From NCBI RefSeq assembly GCF_936927845.1, contig NZ_CAKZHV010000057.1:124001-188000 (forward strand): DNA of 64,000 nt. The letters run 5' to 3'. Of the stretch, positions 8,647 to 18,537 are shown in pieces. This stretch comes from an uncultured Sphingomonas sp. (GTDB lineage: Bacteria > Pseudomonadota > Alphaproteobacteria > Sphingomonadales > Sphingomonadaceae). Under the pieces are notes generated by a model. The model had not been told where the DNA came from. It did not search any database and worked only from the letters and a program-made list of their open reading frames with translations. A program made the position numbers and the translations under genes. Within the stretch, counting starts at the first letter, position 1. Each line of letters opens with the position of its first letter.

Positions 8647-9765
8647 ATGCGCGTTTCTTCGATTGCCTTGGCGCTGCCGCTGCTGGCGCTCGCCGCGTGC
8701 GGCGGTGCCGGGCCGGAAAGCGTGGGCAGCATCGCGCCGCCGGCCTCGGCGGGTGGCACGACGGGTGGCGGCACCGGCGTCGGCACGCCGGGCACCGGCA
8801 CCGGCTCGACCAGCCCGAGCAACCTGCTCGCGGTTTCCACCGCCACCAGCTTCACCGCGATCGGTGCGCTCCACTCGTTCACCTTCAGCGACACCGGGCA
8901 GCTATATCAAGGCAATGCCAGCACCGTGAAGGTGCCGAGCGGAACGATCAGCTACGATCCACGCGACGGCGTATTCACGGTCGCGCTGACCGACGAGAAG
9001 GCGGGTTTCGCGCAGAACAATCGTTTCCAGGACCCCGCACACCGCGCCGACTACAACCCGGAGGCGACGCCGAACCTCGAAGCGCCCAACCTGGCCGGCT
9101 TCAATTATCTCGAGTCGGGCACGTCGACCGAGACGACGAGCTTCTTCTACCAACGCCCAGGTGACGGGACCTACGTGACGCTCGCGGGCTTCACGCGCAG
9201 CGTCCACGACGACAAGGGTGTCACCAACCGCCAGCACGGGGCGTTGGTGTTCGGCACACCGACCATCCAGTCGCAGATCCCAATCTCGGGCACTGGCAGC
9301 TACACCGGCGGCTTCCTCGCCTCGGCCGTGCTGAACGACGGCACGCAAGCATCGAGCTACATGCAGTGGCTCACCGGCACGAGCGCCGTGTCGGTCGACT
9401 TCGGTCGCTCAACGGTCGATGTCCGGATAGATGGCGCGGTCGGCCCGACGTTCCAGAACGGCGTTCGCGTCAGCGACGCGGCGCTCACCAATCCGACCGG
9501 CACCGCATTCCAGGCGGTCGGCTCGGCAAAGATCGACCTGCTGCGCTACGGCGGCTTCTCGGGCGCGTTCACCAGCGCGACGCTGGGCGGCAAGGCGATT
9601 GATTTCACCAGCGCCGCCAGCGGCACGAGCACGGCGGGGGCGAGTTCGATCGACGGTACCTTCTTCGGGCCCAATGCGGCGAACGTCGGCGGCAACTTCC
9701 GCATCGTCGGCGGCGTGCCGGGGCAGCGCATCGACATCCAGGGTGCGTTCACGGGCAAGAAGTAA
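8647..9765 (+). CDS. TbpB-like surface lipoprotein
   Basis: 372 aa. A signal peptide ends in the lipobox L15-A-A-C18, followed by a flexible linker rich in Gly, Ser and Thr (about 19-60). The C-terminal third ends in IDGTFFGPNAANVGG and VGGNFRIVG, resembling the barrel found in transferrin-binding protein B and related hemophore lipoproteins (for example GTFxGPNAxExGG). The ligand cannot be read from sequence; iron, heme or a protein are possible by family. It precedes a Slam-type gene by 32 nt, the arrangement seen for Slam and its lipoprotein cargo. The start is at 8647, directly after the hairpin. Confidence 0.8.
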   Translation: MRVSSIALALPLLALAACGGAGPESVGSIAPPASAGGTTGGGTGVGTPGTGTGSTSPSNLLAVSTATSFTAIGALHSFTFSDTGQLYQGNASTVKVPSGTISYDPRDGVFTVALTDEKAGFAQNNRFQDPAHRADYNPEATPNLEAPNLAGFNYLESGTSTETTSFFYQRPGDGTYVTLAGFTRSVHDDKGVTNRQHGALVFGTPTIQSQIPISGTGSYTGGFLASAVLNDGTQASSYMQWLTGTSAVSVDFGRSTVDVRIDGAVGPTFQNGVRVSDAALTNPTGTAFQAVGSAKIDLLRYGGFSGAFTSATLGGKAIDFTSAASGTSTAGASSIDGTFFGPNAANVGGNFRIVGGVPGQRIDIQGAFTGKK

Positions 9766-9797
9766 GCGCACGCGACGCTCGGGCGGACAGACCAACC

Positions 9798-11195
9798 ATG
9801 CTGCACCGGTTCCTCGCGGCCGTCCTGCTGCTGCTCGCGCCGTGGCCGGCGGTGGCGAGCAGCGGCGCGGCGGAACCGTCGATGGCGGCCCCCGCCCCGG
9901 TGCCCCCGCCCGCCACCTGCCCTGCGGCCGGACCGTGCCAGGTGCGGCTCACCGCATCGCAACTGCTCGCCTCGGCCGAACGGCTGGTGCACGCGGGCAA
10001 ATACCCGGAGGCACGCGCGCTCATCGCCGCGCTGCGGCTGGCGCCGGGTTTCACGATGCAGACGCGTTTCCTGACCGGCTATATGGCGGCGCAGGAAGGC
10101 GACCTCGCCACCGCCGCGCGTGAATACAAGGCGATCCTGGCCGACGATCCGAACCAGACCCGCGTCCGGCTGGAACTCGGTCGCACCATGATTGCGATGG
10201 GCCAGAGTGCCGCGGCCGACCGCCAGCTCCGCCTCGCGCAGCAGAGCCGCGAGCTCGACCCCGATCTGGCGCGGCTGGTTCGCGGCGCACGCGACGTGAT
10301 CCGTTCCGCCCGCGCCTTCCGCGCCGACGTGTCGCTGGCGCTGGCGCCCGACACCAACATCAACAACGCGACCGACGCGCGCACGGTCGACGTGCACCTC
10401 GGCGACTACAGCCTGCCGCTCGAACTCGACGCCGGCGCGCGGCGGCGCTCGGGCACGGGGCAAACGGCGACCGCCTCAACCGCCGCACGGCTGCCGGTCG
10501 GCGGTGACCTGTTCTTTCTCGGCAACCTCGACCTGAGCGGGCTCAATTATTCGGGCACTCGCTTCGACGATTATCTGGTGCAGGCCGCCGCCGGCGGCGA
10601 AGCGCAGCTCTCCAACGACGCCAGCGTGTCGGCGCAGGTGATCGGTGCGCAGCGCTGGTACGGCGGGCGGGTTGCCAGTCGGCAGATCGGTGTGCGTGGT
10701 GGCGGCCAATGGTCGCTCGACGCGACGCGACGCCTGGGACTCCAGCTCGACGTCCGGCGCACCGACACCGAGTTCGATCGAGCGTTCGACGGTTGGCAGG
10801 GCGGCCTTTACTTATCCTACGAGACGAGCTTTCGCCGCACCTTCGTCGCCGCCGGGCAGGCATTCGTGCGGCGTGACTGGCTCAACGCCAAGGCTTACTC
10901 GAACATCGAGGTGGGCGTCGGCGCGAACGTCGCGGGTGAGTTGCCGCGCGGGTTCAACGTCGGCTTCGGCGGCAGCGTCAGCCGCGCGCGTTTCGATGCC
11001 GCGATCCCGATCTTCTCGCTCCAGCCGCGGCGCGACTGGCGCGTCACCTCGCAGGTGACGCTCGGCAACCGCAAGCTGCGCGTGCTCGGCTTCTCGCCGC
11101 AGGTATCATGGGCGGCGACGGGCATCCTCTCCTCGCTCGACCTGTATCGTACCAGGCGCAGCCGCTTCTCGATCGGCCTCGCACGCTACTTCTGA
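9798..11195 (+). CDS. Slam-type surface lipoprotein assembly modifier
   Basis: 465 aa outer-membrane protein. A signal peptide covers 1-20, helical TPR-like repeats about 50-170, and a beta-barrel about 175-465. The junction APDTNINNA (183-191) matches the start of the DUF560/Slam barrel, and the protein ends RSRFSIGLARYF with a terminal Phe, as needed for BAM insertion. In Neisseria such proteins move TbpB-like lipoproteins to the cell surface, so the neighbouring lipoprotein is the likely cargo. No strong ribosome binding site is visible; coupling to the upstream gene is likely. Confidence 0.82.
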   Translation: MLHRFLAAVLLLLAPWPAVASSGAAEPSMAAPAPVPPPATCPAAGPCQVRLTASQLLASAERLVHAGKYPEARALIAALRLAPGFTMQTRFLTGYMAAQEGDLATAAREYKAILADDPNQTRVRLELGRTMIAMGQSAAADRQLRLAQQSRELDPDLARLVRGARDVIRSARAFRADVSLALAPDTNINNATDARTVDVHLGDYSLPLELDAGARRRSGTGQTATASTAARLPVGGDLFFLGNLDLSGLNYSGTRFDDYLVQAAAGGEAQLSNDASVSAQVIGAQRWYGGRVASRQIGVRGGGQWSLDATRRLGLQLDVRRTDTEFDRAFDGWQGGLYLSYETSFRRTFVAAGQAFVRRDWLNAKAYSNIEVGVGANVAGELPRGFNVGFGGSVSRARFDAAIPIFSLQPRRDWRVTSQVTLGNRKLRVLGFSPQVSWAATGILSSLDLYRTRRSRFSIGLARYF

Positions 11196-11256
11196 TCGGG
11201 CGGTGGACTCGCGAAAACCTTGCCCCCACGCGCGTCGCACGGCATAGGCGCGCGGC

Positions 11257-11487
11257 ATGAAGCTCACCATCCACGTCACGCTCAAACCCGGCGTCCTCGA
11301 CCCCCAGGGCAAGGCGATCGAGCACGCGCTCTCCGGCCTCGGCTTCTCCGGCGTGCATGGCGCGCGTGTCGGCAAGCTGATCGAGCTCGACGTCGACGAG
11401 GGCACCAGCGACGCCGACGTCGACGCGATGTGCCGCAAGCTGCTCGCCAACACCGTGATCGAGAATTACCGGATCGAGCGCGCATGA
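11257..11487 (+). CDS. purS: Phosphoribosylformylglycinamidine synthase subunit PurS
   Basis: 76-aa bridging subunit of the multi-component FGAM synthase (PurS, PurL, PurQ). It starts MKLTIHVTLKPGVLDPQGKA and includes GLGF and ENYRIE, all typical of the family. Its TGA overlaps the purQ ATG as ATGA. Because purC is followed by a terminator-like hairpin, a separate promoter is expected; TTGCCC at about 11219 and TAGGCG near 11245 form a weak candidate. Confidence 0.95.
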   Translation: MKLTIHVTLKPGVLDPQGKAIEHALSGLGFSGVHGARVGKLIELDVDEGTSDADVDAMCRKLLANTVIENYRIERA

Positions 11488-12149
11488 AGACGGCGGTTGT
11501 CGTCTTCCCCGGCTCCAATTGCGACCGCGACATCGCCGTCGCGCTGGAACAGGTGACGGGCACCAAGCCGGTGATGGTCTGGCACCGCGACACCACGCTG
11601 CCCGACGACGTGTCGCTGGTGGCCGTGCCCGGTGGTTTCTCTTACGGCGACTATCTCCGCTCCGGCGCGATCGCCGCACGTTCGCCGATCATGCGCGACG
11701 TGGTTGAGCGCGCGGATGCGGGTCTGCCGGTGCTCGGCATCTGCAACGGGTTCCAGGTGCTGACCGAGGCGGGATTGCTCCCGGGCGCGCTGATGCGCAA
11801 CGCCGGGCTCGACTTCGTCTGCCGCGACGTGTCGCTGACTGTCGGCGACTCGCGATCACGCTTCACCAGTGGTTACACGGCGGGCGAGACGGTCCGCGTG
11901 CCGGTCGCGCATCATGACGGCAATTACGTCGCCGATGCCGAAACGCTCGATCGGCTGGAAGGCGAGGGACAGGTGGCGTTCCGCTATGCCGAGCCGGTCA
12001 ACGGCAGTGCGCGCGACATCGCCGGGCTGGTGAATGCGCGCGGCAACGTGCTCGGCATGATGCCGCACCCCGAACGTCGCGTCGAAGCGGCCCATGGCGG
12101 CACCGACGGACGCCGTTTGTTCGAAAGCCTGCTCGACACGATCAGCTGA
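11484..12149 (+). CDS. purQ: Phosphoribosylformylglycinamidine synthase, glutaminase subunit
   Basis: Class I glutamine amidotransferase (221 aa) that supplies ammonia for FGAM synthesis. The catalytic triad is visible: Cys87 in GICNGFQ, and His195 and Glu197 in MPHPERR. PGGFSYGDYLRSGA near residue 49 is the family's oxyanion region. The frame is open for 264 nt upstream, but ATG 11484, overlapping purS by 4 nt, is the correct start. purL is not in this window. Confidence 0.96.
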   Translation: MKTAVVVFPGSNCDRDIAVALEQVTGTKPVMVWHRDTTLPDDVSLVAVPGGFSYGDYLRSGAIAARSPIMRDVVERADAGLPVLGICNGFQVLTEAGLLPGALMRNAGLDFVCRDVSLTVGDSRSRFTSGYTAGETVRVPVAHHDGNYVADAETLDRLEGEGQVAFRYAEPVNGSARDIAGLVNARGNVLGMMPHPERRVEAAHGGTDGRRLFESLLDTIS

Positions 12150-12202
12150 TCGGCACTTCGTTTAATAAGCGCAGCGGCTTACGCGGAACGGTTCACACCG
12201 CG

Positions 12203-12964
12203 TCAGACGCGCGTACGGAAGGGCGAGAAGTTCGTCGCCTGATCGAACACGTCGATCCCCTCGGCTCGCTTGAGTCCGCCGACCACCAGATAGGTGACTG
12301 GCGTCAGCAGCGCCTCCCACGCGACCTTCAGCGCCCATTGCGTGAACAATACGGTGACGACCAGATCGCTGGTCCACCCGGCCGCGCCGAGGAACGCGAG
12401 CGGGTAGAAGATCAGGCTGTCGACGCCCTGCCCCGCGATCGTCGAACCGATCGTGCGCATCCACAGGTGCCGCCCGCCGCTCCACACCTTCATCCGCGCG
12501 AGCACGTAGGAGTTGACGAACTCGCCGGCCCAAAATGCGCACATGCTGGCAAAGACGATCCGAGGCACCTGCCCGAACACCGTCTCATACGCCGCCTGGT
12601 TGGTCCAATCGGGTGCAGGCGGCAATGCCACGACGACCCAGGCCATGAACGCCATGAACACGGTGGCGGCGAACCCCGCCCAGATCACGCGCCGCGCCCG
12701 CGCATAGCCATAGACCTCAGTCAGCACGTCGCCGATGACGTAGCTGACCGGGAAGAACAGGAGGCCCGCGCCGAACGGCCATTCGCCGACGACGGGCAAG
12801 GTCATCACCGCTACCTTGCCCGCGCCCAGCACGTTCGACAGCAGCAGGATGGCGACGAACGCCGCCATCACGAAATCGTAGAAGCGGAGCGATCGCCCGG
12901 CCAGCGCATCGGCCTCGACACGGGTGAGCGCGGCATCGGTCGGGTGCGAACTGGGCTCGTCCAT
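12203..12964 (-). CDS. yhhQ: Queuosine precursor transporter, YhhQ/VUT family
   Basis: About 253-aa integral membrane protein with six or so hydrophobic segments, which imports queuine precursors (preQ0/preQ1 in E. coli). Family hallmarks are LLLSNVLGAGK, FPVSYVIGDVLTEVYGY, CAFWAGEFVNSYVLARMK and STIAGQGVDSLIFYPLAF. ATG 12964 is chosen; an upstream ATG would add 12 residues without family resemblance. queH, a later enzyme of queuosine synthesis, is 5 kb away. Confidence 0.9.
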   Translation of the reverse strand: MDEPSSHPTDAALTRVEADALAGRSLRFYDFVMAAFVAILLLSNVLGAGKVAVMTLPVVGEWPFGAGLLFFPVSYVIGDVLTEVYGYARARRVIWAGFAATVFMAFMAWVVVALPPAPDWTNQAAYETVFGQVPRIVFASMCAFWAGEFVNSYVLARMKVWSGGRHLWMRTIGSTIAGQGVDSLIFYPLAFLGAAGWTSDLVVTVLFTQWALKVAWEALLTPVTYLVVGGLKRAEGIDVFDQATNFSPFRTRV

Positions 12965-13024
12965 GCAGCTTTTATACGCGGCAGTTTCGCAGCGCCGCAA
13001 TCCGCGCTAATCCGCGTTCCGCGC

Positions 13025-13101
13025 GCGCCCGTAGCTCAGTTGGATAGAGCACGAGCCTTCTAAGCTTGGGGCCGCTGGTTCGAATCCAGCCGGGCGCGCC
13101 A
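13025..13101 (+). tRNA. tRNA-Arg (anticodon TCT)
   Basis: Complete 77-nt cloverleaf. The acceptor GCGCCCG pairs with CGGGCGC, the D stem is GCTC/GAGC, and the anticodon stem CGAGC/GCTTG encloses loop CTTCTAA with anticodon TCT, reading AGA/AGG. The T stem GCTGG/CCAGC encloses TTCGAAT. The discriminator is G73 and the CCA is encoded. The stop of modC, on the other strand, begins only 3 nt after the tRNA end. Confidence 0.97.
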
Positions 13102-13104
13102 CCT

Positions 13105-13707
13105 CTACGCGGAGAGGTCGATGATGCGATCGCCGAGCCGCTCGGCCTCGTCGCGATCGTGGGTAACGAGCAGTGTCGGCAGCCGCGTAGCGTCGCGCAG
13201 CGTCTGTACCGCGCGCATCGCATCGGCGCGCCGGGCCGCATCGAGCGACGCGAGCGGTTCGTCGAGCAGCAGGAATGCCGGGTCGCTGAGCAGCGCGCGC
13301 CCGATCGCGACGCGCTTCGCCTCACCCCCCGACAGCGTCCGCGGCCAGCGTGCGAGCAGATGCTCGACACCCAGCAAGCGCGCAGTCTCAGTGACTTGAT
13401 CGCCATCCTTCGCTCCGTAGCGCAGGTTCTCGCGCACGCGCAGGTGCGGAAACAACCGTGCATCCTGAAAGACATAGCCAGCGCGGCGCCGTTCGGGCGG
13501 CACGTTCACGCGCGTCGCTGCGTCGAACAAGGGTTCGCCGCCGACGCGAATATGGCCGCGCTCGGGCGTGACCAGGCCGGCGATCATGTCGAGGACCGTA
13601 GTCTTGCCGGCACCCGACGGGCCGAACAGGACCGTGACGCCACCGGGCACCGCGAAGCGAGCCGACACGCGCCCGCCGCGGCCGGTCACGTCGATGTCAA
13701 AGGACAT
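13105..13707 (-). CDS. modC: Molybdate ABC transporter ATP-binding protein, short form
   Basis: 200-aa ATPase. Walker A GPSGAGKTT (about 27-35), signature LSGGEAKR, Walker B AFLLLDEPLASLD and switch His in LLVTHD are present. Full-length ModC has a C-terminal MOP/TOBE molybdate-binding domain of about 130 residues; here the protein stops right after the ATPase core, so that regulatory domain is missing. It starts at ATG 13707, overlapping modB by 11 nt, and is last in modABC. Confidence 0.9.
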   Translation of the reverse strand: MSFDIDVTGRGGRVSARFAVPGGVTVLFGPSGAGKTTVLDMIAGLVTPERGHIRVGGEPLFDAATRVNVPPERRRAGYVFQDARLFPHLRVRENLRYGAKDGDQVTETARLLGVEHLLARWPRTLSGGEAKRVAIGRALLSDPAFLLLDEPLASLDAARRADAMRAVQTLRDATRLPTLLVTHDRDEAERLGDRIIDLSA

Positions 13708-14380
13708 GCGTCCCCTGTCCGGCACGGCGCACCAGCGCCTCCGACGCGATCAGCGCGCCGAGCGACAACGCGACCGAAATCGCGGCCAGTCGCCACACCT
13801 GCTGCTCGCCACCAGGTTGTTGAAGCGCGGCGTAGATCGCGAGCGGCAGCGTCTGCGTCTCACCCGGCACGTTGCTGACAAAGGTGACGGTCGCGCCGAA
13901 CTCCCCGATCGAACGCGCGAAACCCAGGACCGCCGCGGCGAGCACGCCCGGCAGCGCGAGCGGCAGCGTGATCGTCGCATAGGCACGCCACCGCGATGCG
14001 CCGAGCGTGCGGGCGGCCTGCTCCAGTCGCTGATCAACTGCCTCGATCGACAGCCGCATCGCGCGCACCATCAGCGGCAGCGCCATCACCGCCGCCGCGA
14101 TTGTCGCCCCGCTCCAGCGGAACAGCACGCTGAAACCGAACCACCGCTCCAGCCATCCACCGATCGGTCCGGCAGGTGCAAAGGCGAGCAGCAGCACCCA
14201 ACCGGTCACGACCGGCGGCACGACCAGCGGCAGATGAACGATACCGTCGAGCAGGATCTTGCCCGGGAAGCGCCAGCGCGCGAGCACCCAGGCGAGCAGG
14301 AAAGCGAGCGGCAGGCAGGCAAGCGTCGCGGTTCCGCCGATCAGCAGCGTCAGGCGGACGACCGCGGACACGTCGCTCAC
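13697..14380 (-). CDS. modB: Molybdate ABC transporter permease
   Basis: 227-aa inner-membrane permease with about five hydrophobic segments. The EAA loop that contacts the ATPase is RLEQAARTLGASRWRAYATITLPLALPG, read as consecutive segments near residues 117-144. FARSIGEFGATVTF is characteristic of ModB. The GTG start overlaps the modA TGA by 4 nt, indicating coupled translation. Confidence 0.93.
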   Translation of the reverse strand: MSDVSAVVRLTLLIGGTATLACLPLAFLLAWVLARWRFPGKILLDGIVHLPLVVPPVVTGWVLLLAFAPAGPIGGWLERWFGFSVLFRWSGATIAAAVMALPLMVRAMRLSIEAVDQRLEQAARTLGASRWRAYATITLPLALPGVLAAAVLGFARSIGEFGATVTFVSNVPGETQTLPLAIYAALQQPGGEQQVWRLAAISVALSLGALIASEALVRRAGQGTHVL

Positions 14381-15132
14381 CGCGCGCCAAAGCCTCTGCG
14401 CGCCAAAATCGCCTGCCCGGCCGAAGATAGCAGAAAGCGGCGGAAGCCCTCACCCTCCGTGCTGCGCGAACGCGCGAGACGCGCGATCGGATAAACGATC
14501 GGCGCGTGACTGGCGGCGGGGAACACGCCCGCCACCTGCACCCGCGCCGAGGCACGCGCGTCGGTTGCGTAGACGATCCCGTACGGCGCCGCGCCGCGCT
14601 CAACCAGCGCGAGCGCCGCGCGGACGTTCTCGGCGCGGACTACACGCGGGGCAACGGTGCCCCAGGCGCCCATGCGGGTCAGCGCCTGCTGTCCGTATCG
14701 CCCCGCCGGCACCGACGCAGGATCAGCCATCGCGAGCGGTCCGCGCGCGAGCAGACGCGCGAGCGCCGCGCCCCGCAACCCGTTGACCGATGCGGAACCC
14801 GGCCGCGCAACCACGACCAGCCGTCCACGCGCCAGCACCGCGCGGGTCCCGGGCGCGAGCAGACGCCGACGCGCCAGCTCGTCCATCCATTCACTGTCGG
14901 CCGAGACGAACAGGTCGGCGGGTGCGCCGGCCTCGACTTGCCGCGCGAGCGCCGAGGACGCGGCAAAGGCGAGCACCGGCCGCGGATGCCCCTGCCGGGC
15001 CCAGGCGTCTGCCGCGTCACTCACCGCCTCCTGCATGCTGGCGGCGGCGAGCACGATGGGCGCACGCTGCTGCGCTGCGATCGGCGTCGCCATCAGTGCG
15101 ACAAGCGTGAACAGAACGGTGCGGCGGATCAT
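14377..15132 (-). CDS. modA: Molybdate-binding periplasmic protein
   Basis: About 251-aa substrate-binding protein of the ModABC importer. The signal peptide MIRRTVLFTLVALMATPIAA ends in an AxA-like site; the mature part begins APIVLAAASMQEAV, where ModA proteins have the oxyanion-binding serines. GAPADLFVSAD and GAAPYGIVYATDA are typical. ATG 15132 is preferred over an upstream start because it places the signal peptide at the N-terminus. A 6-bp inverted repeat (CGCGGT/ACCGCG, 15147-15162) lies just upstream, a possible operator or hairpin. Confidence 0.92.
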   Translation of the reverse strand: MIRRTVLFTLVALMATPIAAQQRAPIVLAAASMQEAVSDAADAWARQGHPRPVLAFAASSALARQVEAGAPADLFVSADSEWMDELARRRLLAPGTRAVLARGRLVVVARPGSASVNGLRGAALARLLARGPLAMADPASVPAGRYGQQALTRMGAWGTVAPRVVRAENVRAALALVERGAAPYGIVYATDARASARVQVAGVFPAASHAPIVYPIARLARSRSTEGEGFRRFLLSSAGQAILARRGFGAR

Positions 15133-15233
15133 CGCGACCGCTGTATCGCGGTGGATACCGCGGCGCCAGCCACGTCGATGCACCCGTCATCCGCCGCAGC
15201 GCAACACGCACGCGCGACGCTCGTTGACGCGGC

Positions 15234-15785
15234 ATGGACGATGCCCGCCCCGCCACGCTCGTGATCAGCCGCGCCGTTCTGCCCGGCAAGGCGGAAGCCT
15301 TTGCGCGCTGGATCGAGGAACTGAGCGCGGCAGCGAGAGCAGCGGAGGGCTTTTCCGGCCTCGTCCGCCTGGGGCAGACCGATGCGTTGCAGCACCTGCT
15401 GCTGCGCTTCGCGGACCGCGCCGCACTCGACCGTTTCCGGGCCGATGTCGCCTATCGCGCACTCGCCGCGCACGGCGACGAGCTGACGGTCGGCACCGAC
15501 CAGGTCGCGAGCGGACGCGACATCGACATCGAACTGCCGAGCGACGCGAGCGCGTCGCCGTGGAAACGCTTCATCGTCACCTAGCTATCGGTGCTGCCCG
15601 TCCTGCTGATCGTCAGCACGATCGTGCGCGCGCTGCTGCCGACGCTGCCGTCGCCGGTGCAGATCATCGTCTCGTCGCTGCTGCTCACCTCGCTGCTGCA
15701 ATGGGTCATTCTGCCGCGGGTACAGCGTGCCGCCCGCGCGTGGATGCTCAAGGATGCGCGCGGTGCGTTGCGGGTCGAGGCGTAG
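15234..15785 (+). pseudogene. Antibiotic-biosynthesis-monooxygenase-like membrane protein, interrupted by in-frame TAG
   Basis: Codons 1-116 encode an ABM-type ferredoxin-fold domain (EAFARWIEELSAAARAAEGF, then LLLRFADRAALDRF). An amber codon at 15582-15584 stops it, after which the same frame continues for 67 codons encoding two membrane segments and ends at TAG 15783. Full-length relatives have this order: ABM domain, a PPRxKMALLTWL-like bridge, two TM segments. Here the bridge reads SPWKRFIVT-stop-LSVLPVLL, so the stop replaces the expected Trp (TGG to TAG). It could be a recent nonsense mutation, a sequencing error, or two separate products (the second from GTG 15591). Confidence 0.7.
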
Positions 15786-15817
15786 CCGCAGGATCGCGGC
15801 TCACCCCGACACGTTGA

Positions 15818-17629
<1,812 letters not shown>

Positions 17630-17667
17630 GATCCGCGCGCGTTAGCAGGCGCAGCGCAAAAGCCAAA

Positions 17668-17697
17668 GCGTCACGCATCGGTCACGTCCCGTGACGC
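17668..17697. repeat. Inverted repeat in the lepA leader region
   Basis: GCGTCACG at 17668-17675 and CGTGACGC at 17690-17697 form a perfect 8-bp inverted repeat with a 14-nt spacer, 39 nt before the lepA start. It could be a protein-binding site or a weak hairpin. No T-tract follows. Confidence 0.4.
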
Positions 17698-17779
17698 GCG
17701 CCGCACCTAACGCGCGGGACGATCCAGCCTTGCAGCACGACCTCGCGACGTGTTGACGATCAGGGTCGCGATCGGCTGA

Positions 17780-18439
17780 TCAGCCCTTGGCGTCGTCGCC
17801 GTAGTACAACTCGCCAATGCGGATTTCCTCACGACCCTGCGAGACACGGTGCGCGTTGCTGTCACGCAGTGAATAGACGCAGCCGCAATATTCCTGCTGG
17901 TAGAAGCGCTCGCGTTTGGAGATCTCGATCATCCGCGCGGCGCCACCGCCCTTGCGCCAGTTGAACGTCCAGTAATCGATGCCGGGATAATGCGACGCGG
18001 CGCGCTCGCCCGAGCTGTTGATCTGGTTCATGTCCTTCCAACGCGAGATGCCGAGCGAGGAGGTGATGACCGGGAAGCCATGCTCGTGCGCGTAGAGCGC
18101 GGTGCGCTCGAACCGCATGTCGAAGCACATCGTGCAGCGCGCGCCGCGTTCGGGCTCCCACTCCATCCCCTTCGCGCGCTTGAACCAGTTCACCGTGTCA
18201 TAATCGGCATCGACGAAGGGAACGTCATGCTCCTTGGCGAAGCGGATGTTCTCCTCCTTGCGGAGCAGATATTCCTCTTTGGGATGGATGTTGGGGTTGT
18301 AGAAGAAGATCGTGTAGTCGATGCCGCTCGCTGTCATCGCTTCCATCACCTCGCCCGAGCACGGGGCACAGCAGGAATGAAGCAGCACTTTCTTCTCGCC
18401 ATTAGGCGGCACGAGGACGGGGCGTTGTAGATCGCTCAT
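17780..18439 (-). CDS. queH: Epoxyqueuosine reductase QueH
   Basis: 219-aa enzyme of the DUF208 family, which reduces epoxyqueuosine to queuosine in tRNA and replaces QueG. Cysteine clusters are visible: HSCCAPCSG near residues 21-28, CTMCFD mid-protein and CGCVYS near the end; the family uses such cysteines for an Fe-S/metal centre and a redox pair. ATG 18439 is chosen; a start four codons upstream is also possible. With yhhQ it supports a queuosine route fed by imported precursor. Confidence 0.93.
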   Translation of the reverse strand: MSDLQRPVLVPPNGEKKVLLHSCCAPCSGEVMEAMTASGIDYTIFFYNPNIHPKEEYLLRKEENIRFAKEHDVPFVDADYDTVNWFKRAKGMEWEPERGARCTMCFDMRFERTALYAHEHGFPVITSSLGISRWKDMNQINSSGERAASHYPGIDYWTFNWRKGGGAARMIEISKRERFYQQEYCGCVYSLRDSNAHRVSQGREEIRIGELYYGDDAKG

Positions 18440-18537
18440 GCGCCGCGGCATAGCGGATTTGCGGCTCCGCGAAAACAGCCGCGCCCGCGCGAACGAAACG
18501 GGTACACGACAGCGCGCGCAGCCGCTATACGACGCAC

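Noticed and set aside
8647..11195. Horizontal acquisition of the Slam pair by a mobile element
   Set aside because: No transposase, terminal repeat or target duplication is visible around 8600 or 11250, and base composition looks like the neighbours. The position is unusual but the mechanism is not shown.
15582..15584. TAG read as pyrrolysine
   Set aside because: No sign of a pyrrolysine system, and the family has Trp at this place; a TGG-to-TAG change is simpler.
15591..15785. Separate 64-codon membrane protein
   Set aside because: It is in frame with the preceding ABM-domain segment and completes that family's architecture, so it is treated as the 3' part of one interrupted gene.
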